From the NCBI GenBank assembly GCA_023445445.1, contig JAEXLD010000066.1:1-38338 (forward strand): DNA of 38,338 nucleotides. The letters are read 5' to 3'. Source of the DNA: Bacillota bacterium (GTDB taxonomy: Bacteria; Bacillota; Clostridia; Clostridiales; Clostridiaceae). Numbering within the stretch: position 1 is the stretch's first letter; each line of letters starts with the position of its first letter. The position numbers and the translations under genes were made by a program. The notes beneath the pieces were generated by a model that was not told where the DNA came from, did not search any database, and saw only the letters and a list, made by a program, of their open reading frames with translations. Positions 16,211-24,122 of the stretch are shown one piece after another.

Positions 16211-17827
16211 ATGAAAGTAAAAAATAATATATCGTTAAATAGAATATATATAATAAACAGTTTTTATTTCATAGTTGTGGTTGCACTTATTATAAGACTA
16301 TATTTTTTACAAGTTCATCCATCTCTTGTAGTTGGAGGAGAAATAGAAAATTATCAAGCTGAAAACTTATCCCAAATGAATTATAGAATTTTTGATACAA
16401 ATGGAAAAGATCTAATGAAGTATAATAAAAAATACATTTTAGTATTAGATACTAAACCTTTTATGCTTAATAATTATGAAGAAACTTTAGAAGATTTAAT
16501 GGCTTTAAACTTTATAATGAAAAGTGAAGATTCTGATTTTAATTACTCAGATATTATGAAAAAAGAAGGGAAGATATATTATACTATTAGTGAAGACACC
16601 TATAATAAAGTAAATAAATTAAAGAATGTGAAGGGGATATATACTTATATTTACGATGAGGTAGATAGAAAGGAAGCTTGGAAAACAAATAATATTTTAT
16701 CTGATATTAAAGATAATAATATTGTTAAGGATTCATTAGAATATAATTTAAATTCATATATAAAAGATAATGCTTATCCTATGGCTAAATTTTATTTAAA
16801 TGATAAATCTATTTATGGCCAAGGTGAAGTAACTATAGATAGTAATAAGAATATAAAATTAACAATAAATTCAATTTGGGAAGATAAAATTAGAGAAATT
16901 TTAAATGAAAATGAATATTCATTTCTAAAAAATGTTGGAGTAGTAGTTTCGGAGGCAGATACAGGTAAAATAAGAGCCATGGTTCAAAAAGATGAAAGTG
17001 AAGCTAATGTAAATTTAGGCATAGGACAATTAGGATATGAGCCAGGTTCAATTTTTAAGGTAATTACAGAAAGTATAGCTCTAGATAAAGGACTTATAAG
17101 CTTAAGTGATAAATTTCTATGTGCAGGAGAAATATGTACAAAAGATGGAAAACCTTATGCCCATGGATTACTTTCAGTGGAGGATGCATTAAAGGTTTCT
17201 TGTAACGATGTTTTTGCTAAGGTTGGTGGAGAAATAGGATATAGCGATATGATAGATTACTTAAGTAAAATGGGGTTATTTAAGAGAGTTATAAATATTC
17301 AAGGTGAAAATAGAGATGAAGCAAAGGGAGTAAAGCCAACTTTAGAAAATGGCATGAATAATATATCAATAGGACAGACAATTATGGTTACACCTGTTCA
17401 AATGGCAGGACTATATAATACAGTTGTTAATGATGGTATATATATCAAGCCAAGTATAGTAGAAGCAATAGTTGATGAAGAGGACAAAGATTTAGAAGTA
17501 TTTAATGAAAGTGGCAATAGAATATTTAGCGAGACTGCTGCTAAATTAGCACAAAATAATATGTCTAAAGTTATATGGGAAGGTTCAGGTTTTGAAGCAA
17601 AAGTTGAGGGCATAAATATAGGAGGGAAAACAGGTACATCTACAGGTCATGGGGGAGTTAATCATGGATGGTTTGCTGGATATTTTGAATTAAATAATAA
17701 AAAGTATACAATAATTGTTATAGCTCCTAATATCGGTAACAAACATCCAGATGGAAGAGAGTTAGGTGGTGGAAATACTGGAGCACCTATATTTAGAGAA
17801 ATAGTAACAGAACTTTCTAAAGAGTAA
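16211..17827 (+). CDS. Class B penicillin-binding protein (peptidoglycan D,D-transpeptidase)
   Basis: Membrane-anchored, cell-wall cross-linking transpeptidase of 538 residues. One N-terminal membrane segment (about 13-33) is followed by an extracellular linker or dimerisation domain (about 50-220) and the transpeptidase domain. All three active-site motifs are present: SIFK (S280, K283), SCN (330-332) and KTGT (K473). No PASTA repeats. Its position after udk matches B. subtilis pbpI (yrrR), and sigK follows. A role in sporulation wall synthesis is plausible but inferred; FtsI/SpoVD-type activity in division is the alternative. The ATG directly follows the T-run of a terminator that includes its ribosome site, so expression is probably low or conditional. 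Confidence 0.92.
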   Translation: MKVKNNISLNRIYIINSFYFIVVVALIIRLYFLQVHPSLVVGGEIENYQAENLSQMNYRIFDTNGKDLMKYNKKYILVLDTKPFMLNNYEETLEDLMALNFIMKSEDSDFNYSDIMKKEGKIYYTISEDTYNKVNKLKNVKGIYTYIYDEVDRKEAWKTNNILSDIKDNNIVKDSLEYNLNSYIKDNAYPMAKFYLNDKSIYGQGEVTIDSNKNIKLTINSIWEDKIREILNENEYSFLKNVGVVVSEADTGKIRAMVQKDESEANVNLGIGQLGYEPGSIFKVITESIALDKGLISLSDKFLCAGEICTKDGKPYAHGLLSVEDALKVSCNDVFAKVGGEIGYSDMIDYLSKMGLFKRVINIQGENRDEAKGVKPTLENGMNNISIGQTIMVTPVQMAGLYNTVVNDGIYIKPSIVEAIVDEEDKDLEVFNESGNRIFSETAAKLAQNNMSKVIWEGSGFEAKVEGINIGGKTGTSTGHGGVNHGWFAGYFELNNKKYTIIVIAPNIGNKHPDGRELGGGNTGAPIFREIVTELSKE

Positions 17828-17993
17828 GTATATTAAGTATTTAATGGAATTGGCAATTAAAAAGAGTAAAGATACACAGAAGTACGTCTATAGTTAGTGT
17901 ATATATTTTTATGACAATAATAAATTTAAAAACTAAAGCAATATTTTTAAATTTTATCATATTATATAATAAGCACTACTAGGAGGAAGTTCT

Positions 17994-18689
17994 GTGTTTT
18001 TTTTATCTAATATAATTGAACTACTATGTAATTCAATATTTTTAACAGGTTACATTACAGGTAATAATACATTTCCAAAACCACTTGATGAAGAAGAAGA
18101 AGAACGCTATTTAAAGTTATTAAAAGATGGAGATAAGGAAGCAAAGAGCATATTAATAGAAAGAAATTTAAGGTTAGTAGCTCATATTGTGAAGAAATAT
18201 AATTTTCCAAATAAGGATATTGATGAATTAATATCTATAGGCACAGTTGGACTTATAAAGGCTATAGATTCATTTGATGCGGGCAAAGGAACGAGACTTG
18301 CTACTTATGCATCTAGATGTATAGAAAATGAAATCTTAATGCTTTTTAGAAATAATAAGAAACAAAAGAATGAAGTTTTTTTACAGGACCCTATAGGGGT
18401 GGATAAGGAAGGTAATGAAATTTGTTTAATTGATGTGTTAAGTAGTGACAAGGATTCGGTATTAGAAAAGGTAGAAAATAATATTCAAATTAAACAGTTA
18501 TATAATAAAATAGGAATTTCACTTACAGAAAGAGAAGGAGCAATATTAAAGATGAGATATGGTCTCATAGATGGTAGGTGTAGAACTCAAAGGGAGATTG
18601 CTGCACTATTAGGAATATCAAGATCCTATGTATCAAGAATAGAAAAAAAGGCCCTTAAGAAATTAAAAAAGGAATTATCATATAAATGA
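17994..18689 (+). CDS. sigK: RNA polymerase sporulation sigma factor, pro-sigma-K
   Basis: Late mother-cell sigma factor for coat and spore maturation genes. The 231-residue frame is continuous, with no skin-type element. It has a hydrophobic pro-sequence (FFLSNIIELLCNSIFLTG); alignment with B. subtilis pro-sigma-K puts the cut near Y20, just before ITGNNTFPKPL. Region 2 contains RNLRLVAHIVKKY, DELISIGTVGLIKAIDSFD and ATYASRCIENEILM. Region 4 contains REIAALLGISRSYVSRIEKKAL. Start: GTG 17994, 7 bases after AGGAGG. In several clostridia sigma-K also acts early, so timing should not be assumed from Bacillus. The 166-base gap upstream holds only weak promoter-like sequence. Confidence 0.96.
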   Translation: MFFLSNIIELLCNSIFLTGYITGNNTFPKPLDEEEEERYLKLLKDGDKEAKSILIERNLRLVAHIVKKYNFPNKDIDELISIGTVGLIKAIDSFDAGKGTRLATYASRCIENEILMLFRNNKKQKNEVFLQDPIGVDKEGNEICLIDVLSSDKDSVLEKVENNIQIKQLYNKIGISLTEREGAILKMRYGLIDGRCRTQREIAALLGISRSYVSRIEKKALKKLKKELSYK

Positions 18690-18780
18690 ATATAATAAAA
18701 TAAATAAAAATAATATGCATTTAAAAGAAGGAATGTGAAAAATTTTATCGAATTATAACTAAGAAGAGATAAGGAGCAAC

Positions 18781-19854
18781 ATGGAGGGGTATACATTGAT
18801 TTATGTGCTAAATGAACTATTGAAAGAAACAATAACTAGAGGAGCCTCAGATTTACATTTAACGGTTGGACTACCACCAACTATTAGAGTTAATGGAAAG
18901 CTATTGAAGATAGGTGAAGAAAAATTAACTCCAATAGCATTAAGAAACTTTGCAGAAGAAATATTAGAAGATAAATATAAAGATTATGATGATTATGGTG
19001 AAATGGATACATCTTATTCAGTAGCAGGTACTGGTAGATTTAGAGTAAATGTATTTAAGCAAAGAAATAGTGATGCTATAGCTATTAGAGTAATAGCATT
19101 AAAAATACCTACATTAGATGAATTAAAACATCCAAAGATAATAAAGAATATAATTGAAAAACAAAGAGGATTAGTACTAGTAACTGGACCAACTGGAAGT
19201 GGCAAAAGCACTACCTTGGCGGCAATGATTAACGAGATAAATAATAATAGAGAAGCTCACATAATCACTTTAGAAGATCCAATAGAGTACTTGCATAAGC
19301 ATAATAAATGCATTATTAACCAAAGAGAAATAGGAAAAGATAGCAAAAGTTATCAAAATGCTTTAAAAGCAATTTTAAGAGAAGACCCAGATGTAATACT
19401 TGTAGGGGAGATGAGAGATTTAGAAACAATTTCAATTGCAATTACTGCAGCTGAAACTGGACATCTAGTATTCTCCACACTACATACAATTGGTGCCGCT
19501 AAAACTATAGATAGAATAATTGATGTTTTTCCACCTCATCAACAGCAACAAATTAGAATACAATTAGCAGCTGTATTACAAGGAGTTATTTCACAGCAAC
19601 TAGTACCATTAGTAAATAATAGTGGAAGAGTAGCTGCATTAGAAATAATGACAACAACTCCTGGAATTCAGAATTTAATTAGAGAAGGAAAAACTCATCA
19701 AATTGAATCTGCAATTCAAACTGGTGGAAAATATGGAATGAAGACAATGGATATGGCTTTAGCTGATTTAGTAAAAAAAGGTAGTATTACACAAGAAACA
19801 GCATTAACATATTCAGTAGATAATGAAACCATAAAAAGAATAATGATGTTATAA
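18781..19854 (+). CDS. pilT: Type IV pilus retraction ATPase PilT
   Basis: Hexameric cytoplasmic ATPase that disassembles type IV pili for twitching motility. It has 357 residues: N-terminal PAS-like domain (RGASDLHLTVG), Walker A GPTGSGKS (136-143), Asp box ITLEDPIEYLH, Walker B DPDVILVGEMRD and His box STLHT. The C-terminal motif PGIQNLIREGKTHQI corresponds to the AIRNLIRE retraction motif that separates PilT from PilB. Two starts are possible: ATG 18781 after AAGGAG, or in-frame TTG 18796 after GGAGGGG; the longer is given. No other pilus genes are in the window. The position between sigK and ftsZ is also seen in C. perfringens-like gene orders, as far as I recall. Confidence 0.93.
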   Translation: MEGYTLIYVLNELLKETITRGASDLHLTVGLPPTIRVNGKLLKIGEEKLTPIALRNFAEEILEDKYKDYDDYGEMDTSYSVAGTGRFRVNVFKQRNSDAIAIRVIALKIPTLDELKHPKIIKNIIEKQRGLVLVTGPTGSGKSTTLAAMINEINNNREAHIITLEDPIEYLHKHNKCIINQREIGKDSKSYQNALKAILREDPDVILVGEMRDLETISIAITAAETGHLVFSTLHTIGAAKTIDRIIDVFPPHQQQQIRIQLAAVLQGVISQQLVPLVNNSGRVAALEIMTTTPGIQNLIREGKTHQIESAIQTGGKYGMKTMDMALADLVKKGSITQETALTYSVDNETIKRIMML

Positions 19855-19878
19855 AAACAGAGGAAACTCTGTTTTTTT
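19854..19878 (+). terminator. Rho-independent terminator after pilT
   Basis: Arms AAAACAGAG (19854-19862) / CTCTGTTTT (19867-19875) with a GAAA tetraloop and seven T residues. Beginning at the last base of the pilT stop codon, it separates pilT from the ftsZ region. Confidence 0.9.
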
Positions 19879-20348
19879 AATAAAAATTCACTAAGAAATG
19901 AAAGGAAATTTTAGTTTTTTGTTGAATATATCAATAGTGTTGTTTAAATCTTTCTTTCATTAATAAAATATTATTATTTTATTAAAAGGTTGAGTTATTT
20001 TATTCTAGATGATAAAATTATAATTGAATTATATTAAAGTTCAATAAAGAAAATTTGGAAATTTTATTTAAGAAATTATATATTACGGAACATTACATAA
20101 ATTATAAAATGTTAAGAAAATATTTTATCTAACATATTACCATTCAAAATAATACAAATATTTACTTATAATAACAAAAATTTTATTATTTGTTTATTAA
20201 GGTATTGTTAAAAAGATATAATATGATGTAAAATTAATGTACAAGTAGTTATATAGTTGGTGAAATTGAAATTATTTAAATTGTTTTATTATTAAAAGAG
20301 ACAAAGTAGAAAAATTACTAGTAGTTATTTTCTAAAGGAGGAATTATT
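19879..20348 (+). other. Long A+T-rich ftsZ upstream region
   Basis: About 470 bases with no supportable reading frame and no sign of an ftsA remnant. Besides the sigma-H-like site described separately, two sigma-A-like candidates lie closer to ftsZ: TTGTTA (20205-20210) - N18 - TAAAAT (20229-20234), and a TATAAT at 20217-20222 without a good -35. The ribosome site AAAGGAGG is at 20334-20341. The base composition makes chance -10 matches common. Confidence 0.5.
19901..19929 (+). promoter_or_regulatory. Candidate sigma-H promoter upstream of ftsZ
   Basis: AAAGGAAAT (19901-19909), 11-base spacer, GTTGAATAT (19921-19929). This matches every position of the B. subtilis sigma-H pattern RnAGGAwWW - N11-12 - RnnGAATww. 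The start site would be near 19936, about 410 bases before ftsZ. The B. subtilis ftsAZ operon also has a sigma-H promoter used at the onset of sporulation. The match is seen; function is inferred. Confidence 0.55.
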
Positions 20349-21470
20349 TTGTTAGATTTCGAAGTAGATATGCAAGAATTAACCAATATCAAGGTAATTG
20401 GTTGTGGAGGCGGTGGTGGTAACGCCGTAAATAGAATGATAGCTGAAGGTCTAAAAAATGTGGAGTTTATTGCTGTTAATACAGATAAGCAAGCTTTAAT
20501 GCTATCTCATGCTAATGTTAAAATACAAATTGGTGAAAAATTAACAAAGGGGCTTGGTGCAGGAGCAAATCCTGAAATTGGTAAAAAGGCAGCAGAGGAA
20601 AGTAGAGAAGAAATAGCTGAAGCTATTAAGGGAGCTAACATGGTATTTATAACTGCTGGAATGGGAGGCGGAACAGGTACTGGAGCTGCCCCAATAGTAG
20701 CTGAAATAGCTAAAGCTATGAACATATTGACAGTTGGAGTTGTAACTAAACCATTCCCATTTGAAGGTAAAAGAAGAATGAGACATGCTGAAATGGGTAT
20801 AGAAAATCTTATGAAAGCTGTAGATACACTAGTTATAATACCTAATGAAAGATTATTATCTATGGCAGATAAGAAAACAACACTTTTAGATTCATTTAAA
20901 TTAGCAGATGATGTATTAAGACAAGGTGTTCAAGCTATTTCAGACTTAATTACTATACCGGGTGTAGTTAATGCTGACTTTGCTGATATAGAAACTGTTA
21001 TGTTAAATAAGGGATTAGCTCACATGGGAGTTGGACATGGCACAGGAGATAATAAAGCTCAAGATGCAGTTAAGCAAGCTATATCTTCCCCACTTTTAGA
21101 AACCTCAATAGATGGAGCTACTGGTGTTATTATAAACTTTACTGGTGGTGTAGATTTAGGAGCAATAGAAGTATATGAAGCTGCTGATATAGTAAGAGAA
21201 TCTGCTGATCCAGATGCTAATATTATATTTGGTGCTGTTATAGATGAAACATTAACAGATGAAATAAGAATAACTGTAATAGCAACAGGATTTGAAGAAG
21301 ATAATAATAAATTGTTGAATCATGAACCTATTTTTGAAAAGAAAATAGTTAAGGAAGAAAAAACTCCAGTAGAAGCGTCAACAACTGAGCAACCAAGAAA
21401 GGTAGATCCATTATTAGATATTGAAACTGATAGTGTGAATATTCCAAGCTTTTTAAGATCAAGAAAGTAA
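20349..21470 (+). CDS. ftsZ: Cell division protein FtsZ
   Basis: Tubulin-like GTPase that forms the division ring and, in spore formers, the polar septum ring. Full length at 373 residues. The N-terminal nucleotide loop is GCGGGGGNAVNRM, the tubulin signature GGGTGTGAAP lies near 107-116, and the T7 loop is NADFADIETVM. A variable linker leads to the C-terminal FtsA/SepF-binding peptide, IPSFLRSRK. Start: TTG 20349, 7 bases after AAAGGAGG. Unlike many Firmicutes, no ftsA lies directly upstream. A terminator follows, so it is probably monocistronic, with several possible promoters in the long upstream gap. Confidence 0.98.
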   Translation: MLDFEVDMQELTNIKVIGCGGGGGNAVNRMIAEGLKNVEFIAVNTDKQALMLSHANVKIQIGEKLTKGLGAGANPEIGKKAAEESREEIAEAIKGANMVFITAGMGGGTGTGAAPIVAEIAKAMNILTVGVVTKPFPFEGKRRMRHAEMGIENLMKAVDTLVIIPNERLLSMADKKTTLLDSFKLADDVLRQGVQAISDLITIPGVVNADFADIETVMLNKGLAHMGVGHGTGDNKAQDAVKQAISSPLLETSIDGATGVIINFTGGVDLGAIEVYEAADIVRESADPDANIIFGAVIDETLTDEIRITVIATGFEEDNNKLLNHEPIFEKKIVKEEKTPVEASTTEQPRKVDPLLDIETDSVNIPSFLRSRK

Positions 21471-21485
21471 TATATTATATTTTTA

Positions 21486-21521
21486 AAAGACCAAGAAGAC
21501 GAAATTCTTGGTCTTTTTTTT
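21486..21521 (+). terminator. Rho-independent terminator after ftsZ
   Basis: Arms AAAGACCAAGAA (21486-21497) / TTCTTGGTCTTT (21505-21516), perfect 12 bp, 7-base loop, followed by a T-run to 21521. Confidence 0.92.
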
Positions 21522-21635
21522 GTTTTTTAACATATTAATAAATATGGTTTAACTTTGTTACTTTTTATTATAATACTTTAATAACTGTAATTAAATGTAA
21601 TAAATGAAAGATGAAAATAAGAAAAACAGTGAGTT

Positions 21636-21671
21636 ATTGTGACAAAATTTTATAATGAAAAAGTTTATAAT
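21636..21671 (+). promoter_or_regulatory. Candidate Spo0A-type spoIIG promoter
   Basis: GTGACA (21639-21644), 21-base spacer, TATAAT (21666-21671). The abnormally wide spacer mirrors the B. subtilis spoIIG promoter, which has a near-consensus -35 and 22-base spacing and needs Spo0A. On the minus strand, TTTTGTCACAA over the -35 resembles a Spo0A box (TGTCGAA core, 5 of 7). A second TATAAT at 21651-21656 has no matching -35. Confidence 0.5.
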
Positions 21672-21694
21672 TTAAGTACAAAGGGGGAAGTCAA

Positions 21695-22498
21695 ATGGTT
21701 ATATATATAGATATACTTTTAGCAGAGAATTTTATAATAAACTTATTTTTATTATTAATTTCATTGAAAATTTTAAGGTATAGATACTATAAAACAATCT
21801 ACTTAGCAGCAATTCTTGGAGCTCTTTATACCTTGGCATTATTTATAGATTGCAAAATATTAATTACTTTACCCTTTAAGTTTATTGTAGTTGTACTGAT
21901 GATTATGATTAGTACTAAAAATATAAATTTAGTAAAGTTAATAAAGTCAGGAGCTACATTTATTTTAATATCATTTACACTATGTGGCGTTACTTTTGCA
22001 TTTTCTATGATTGATAATTACAATAATTTTTTGGAAAACTATGCAATTAATAATTATTCTATAAAATATTTATTATTGTCAATTATGTTGCTTTATATAG
22101 TAATAGTTAGGATAACTGATTATATAAAAGACAGGTCAGTAATAAATAATTTTATGTTTGATATAGAGATATCAAATAAAGATAAATCTGTTATTATTAA
22201 AGGTTTATTAGATACAGGTAATGGACTTAGGGAGCCGGTTACAAATTTACCTTGTATAATTATCGAAAGTGATTATCTTAAGGAATTTGACATAAAAAGT
22301 GATGAAGAATTTTCAATACCTTATAGTACTATTGGTGAGTTTGGAAGTTTAAAAGGTTTCAAATCCAAAGAAGTAAGAATTAGGGGAGAAGATAGTGACT
22401 GGAAAAGTATAGAGGTAATAGTTTGTCAATGTAATAATAAATTAAGTAAGAATAATGAGTTTAATGCATTATTATCAAGAGGAGTAGTATGGTTATGA
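21695..22498 (+). CDS. spoIIGA: Sigma-E processing peptidase SpoIIGA
   Basis: Membrane aspartic protease that removes the pro-sequence of sigma-E in the mother cell after a signal from the forespore. The 267-residue protein has about five hydrophobic segments in its N-terminal half (roughly 4-25, 32-50, 55-72, 84-108, 123-140). The cytoplasmic protease domain carries the catalytic motif LLDTGNGLREPV (D173), equivalent to D183 of B. subtilis. Start: ATG 21695 after AAAGGGGGAAG. Its stop overlaps the sigE start by 10 bases, so the protease and its substrate are translationally coupled. Confidence 0.95.
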   Translation: MVIYIDILLAENFIINLFLLLISLKILRYRYYKTIYLAAILGALYTLALFIDCKILITLPFKFIVVVLMIMISTKNINLVKLIKSGATFILISFTLCGVTFAFSMIDNYNNFLENYAINNYSIKYLLLSIMLLYIVIVRITDYIKDRSVINNFMFDIEISNKDKSVIIKGLLDTGNGLREPVTNLPCIIIESDYLKEFDIKSDEEFSIPYSTIGEFGSLKGFKSKEVRIRGEDSDWKSIEVIVCQCNNKLSKNNEFNALLSRGVVWL

Positions 22499-23202
22499 TA
22501 AAAATAAGAATATTGTTAAATAGAATTTTGGAAAAATTAAAAATTTTAAAAGGTGAACTCCATTATGTTGGAGGAAGTGAAGCCTTACCACCTCCATTAA
22601 AAAAGGATGAGGAAGAAGAATTAGTAAATAAATTAATTCAAGGTGATGAATCTATAAGAGATATTCTTATTGAGAGAAACTTAAGGTTAGTAGTATATAT
22701 AGCTAGGAAGTTTGAAAATACTGGTTTTGGAGTAGAAGATTTAATTTCAGTAGGAACTATTGGTCTTATAAAAGCTGTAAATACATTTAATCCAGAAAAA
22801 AAAATAAAGCTTGCAACTTATGCATCAAGATGTATAGAAAATGAAATACTTATGTATTTAAGAAGAAATAGTAAGGTAAAAGCTGAGATTTCATTTTATG
22901 AGCCCTTAAATATTGATTGGGATGGTAATGAACTATTGTTATCAGATATTTTAGGAACTGAAAATGATATAGTTTATAACTTAATAGAAGATGAAATTGA
23001 TAAAGAATTATTATTTTTAGCATTGAAACATTTAAATGATAGGGAAAAAGAAATAGTAAGATTAAGGTTTGGTTTAAATGGAACTAGAGAAAAGACACAA
23101 AAGGAAGTAGCAGATATGCTTGGTATATCTCAATCTTACATTTCTAGGCTAGAAAAGAAAATTATTAATAGACTAAAAAAAGAAATCAATAAGATGATTT
23201 AG
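22489..23202 (+). CDS. sigE: RNA polymerase sporulation sigma factor, pro-sigma-E
   Basis: Early mother-cell sigma factor. The 237-residue product starts with a basic, amphipathic pro-sequence (IKIRILLNRILEKLKILKG) that SpoIIGA removes near residue 25, just before YVGGSEALPPPL. The rest follows B. subtilis sigma-E closely: RNLRLVVYIARKFENTG, DLISVGTIGLIKAVNTF, YEPLNIDWDGNELLLSDILGT and the region 4 helix VADMLGISQSYISRLEKK. Start: ATG 22489 close after AGAGGAG, within spoIIGA; ATG 22495 two codons on is equally possible. Expressed with spoIIGA. sigG follows but has its own promoter. Confidence 0.97.
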   Translation: MVMIKIRILLNRILEKLKILKGELHYVGGSEALPPPLKKDEEEELVNKLIQGDESIRDILIERNLRLVVYIARKFENTGFGVEDLISVGTIGLIKAVNTFNPEKKIKLATYASRCIENEILMYLRRNSKVKAEISFYEPLNIDWDGNELLLSDILGTENDIVYNLIEDEIDKELLFLALKHLNDREKEIVRLRFGLNGTREKTQKEVADMLGISQSYISRLEKKIINRLKKEINKMI

Positions 23203-23212
23203 GTTGTCTTTA

Positions 23213-23242
23213 GTATAAAAGATATCACTCTCGGGGATACTT
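23213..23242 (+). promoter_or_regulatory. Sigma-F/sigma-G promoter of sigG
   Basis: GTATA (23213-23217), 15-base spacer, GGGGATACTT (23233-23242). All positions match the forespore pattern GYWTA - N15-16 - GGNRANANTW described for B. subtilis sigma-F. The start site would be near 23249, downstream of the ATG at 23247, so that ATG cannot be used on this transcript. Confidence 0.72.
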
Positions 23243-23282
23243 TTTAATGCAGTATGATATTACTTCCGAAGGGGATGATAAC

Positions 23283-24056
23283 TTGATTATTAATAAGGTA
23301 GAAATCTGCGGTGTTAATACTTCTAAACTACCTATCTTAAAAGAAAAAGAAAAAAGAGAATTGTTATTAAGAATGAGAGATGGGGATAGAAGTGCTAGGG
23401 AAATCTTTATTAAAGGAAACTTAAGATTAGTTTTAAGTGTAATTCAGAGATTTAATAATAGAGGGGAAAATGTAGATGATTTATTTCAAGTAGGTTGTAT
23501 AGGATTAATGAAGTCCATAGATAATTTTGATTTAGGTCAAAATGTTAAGTTTTCTACCTATGCTGTACCTATGATAATTGGTGAAATAAGAAGGTATCTA
23601 AGAGATAATAACTCAATAAGAGTAAGTAGATCCTTAAGAGATATAGCTTATAAAGCATTATTAGTAAGAGATAAGCTAATAAAAGAAAATAATAAAGAAC
23701 CAACAGTTTCACAAATTGCAAAAGAATTAAATTTGCCTAGAGAAGAAGTAGTTTTTGCTTTAGATGCTATTCAAGATCCAGTATCTTTATATGAACCAAT
23801 ATATCATGATGGTGGAGATGCTATATATGTTATGGATCAATTAAGTGATTCTAAAAATACAGATGAAAGTTGGCTTGAAAATATATCTATAAAAGAAGCT
23901 ATGAAAAAGCTAAATGATAGAGAAAAGCTTATATTAACACTTAGGTTTTTTAATGGTAGAACACAAATGGAAGTAGCAGATGAAATAGGAATATCTCAAG
24001 CTCAAGTATCAAGATTAGAAAAAACTGCATTAAAGCATATGAGAAAGTATGTATAG
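23283..24056 (+). CDS. sigG: RNA polymerase sporulation sigma factor sigma-G
   Basis: Late forespore sigma factor. 257 residues from the TTG at 23283, which has AAGGGG 8 bases upstream and gives MIINKVEICGVNTSKLP, matching the known sigma-G N-terminus (NKVEICGVDTSKLP in B. subtilis). The frame is open to an ATG at 23247, but that adds 12 unrelated residues and lies at or before the predicted transcript start. Conserved stretches are RLVLSVIQRFNNRGENVDDL, FQVGCIGLMKSIDNFDLG, STYAVPMIIGEIRRYLRDN, FALDAIQDPVSL and the region 4 helix EIGISQAQVSRLEK. No pro-sequence, as expected. ylmC follows after 66 bases, with an imperfect 10-bp hairpin at 24052-24077 across the stop. Confidence 0.96.
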   Translation: MIINKVEICGVNTSKLPILKEKEKRELLLRMRDGDRSAREIFIKGNLRLVLSVIQRFNNRGENVDDLFQVGCIGLMKSIDNFDLGQNVKFSTYAVPMIIGEIRRYLRDNNSIRVSRSLRDIAYKALLVRDKLIKENNKEPTVSQIAKELNLPREEVVFALDAIQDPVSLYEPIYHDGGDAIYVMDQLSDSKNTDESWLENISIKEAMKKLNDREKLILTLRFFNGRTQMEVADEIGISQAQVSRLEKTALKHMRKYV

Positions 24057-24122
24057 GGCTCGTAAATGAGCTCTATAAAATTAATTGAAAATGGACATGC
24101 TTTATATTTTAAGGAGGTATAT

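Noticed and set aside
17939..17966. Possible sigma-E or sigma-K promoter before sigK (AATATT-like -35, CATATTATA -10)
   Set aside because: The -10 fits the sigma-K form loosely, but the spacer to the -35 candidate is only about 12 bases and the region is nearly all A and T. Not distinguishable from chance.
17994..18689. Interrupted sigK (skin element), as in some Bacillus and Clostridioides strains
   Set aside because: The frame is continuous from the pro-sequence through region 4, with no inserted DNA.
19919..19926. TTGTTGAA as a Spo0A box upstream of ftsZ
   Set aside because: One mismatch to the 8-base box, single copy, and it overlaps the better-supported sigma-H -10 element. It adds no independent evidence.
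24052..24077. Imperfect 10-bp hairpin across the sigG stop codon as a terminator
   Set aside because: No T-tract follows on the + strand (AAAATTAATT), so it is not an intrinsic terminator. Left only as a remark under sigG.
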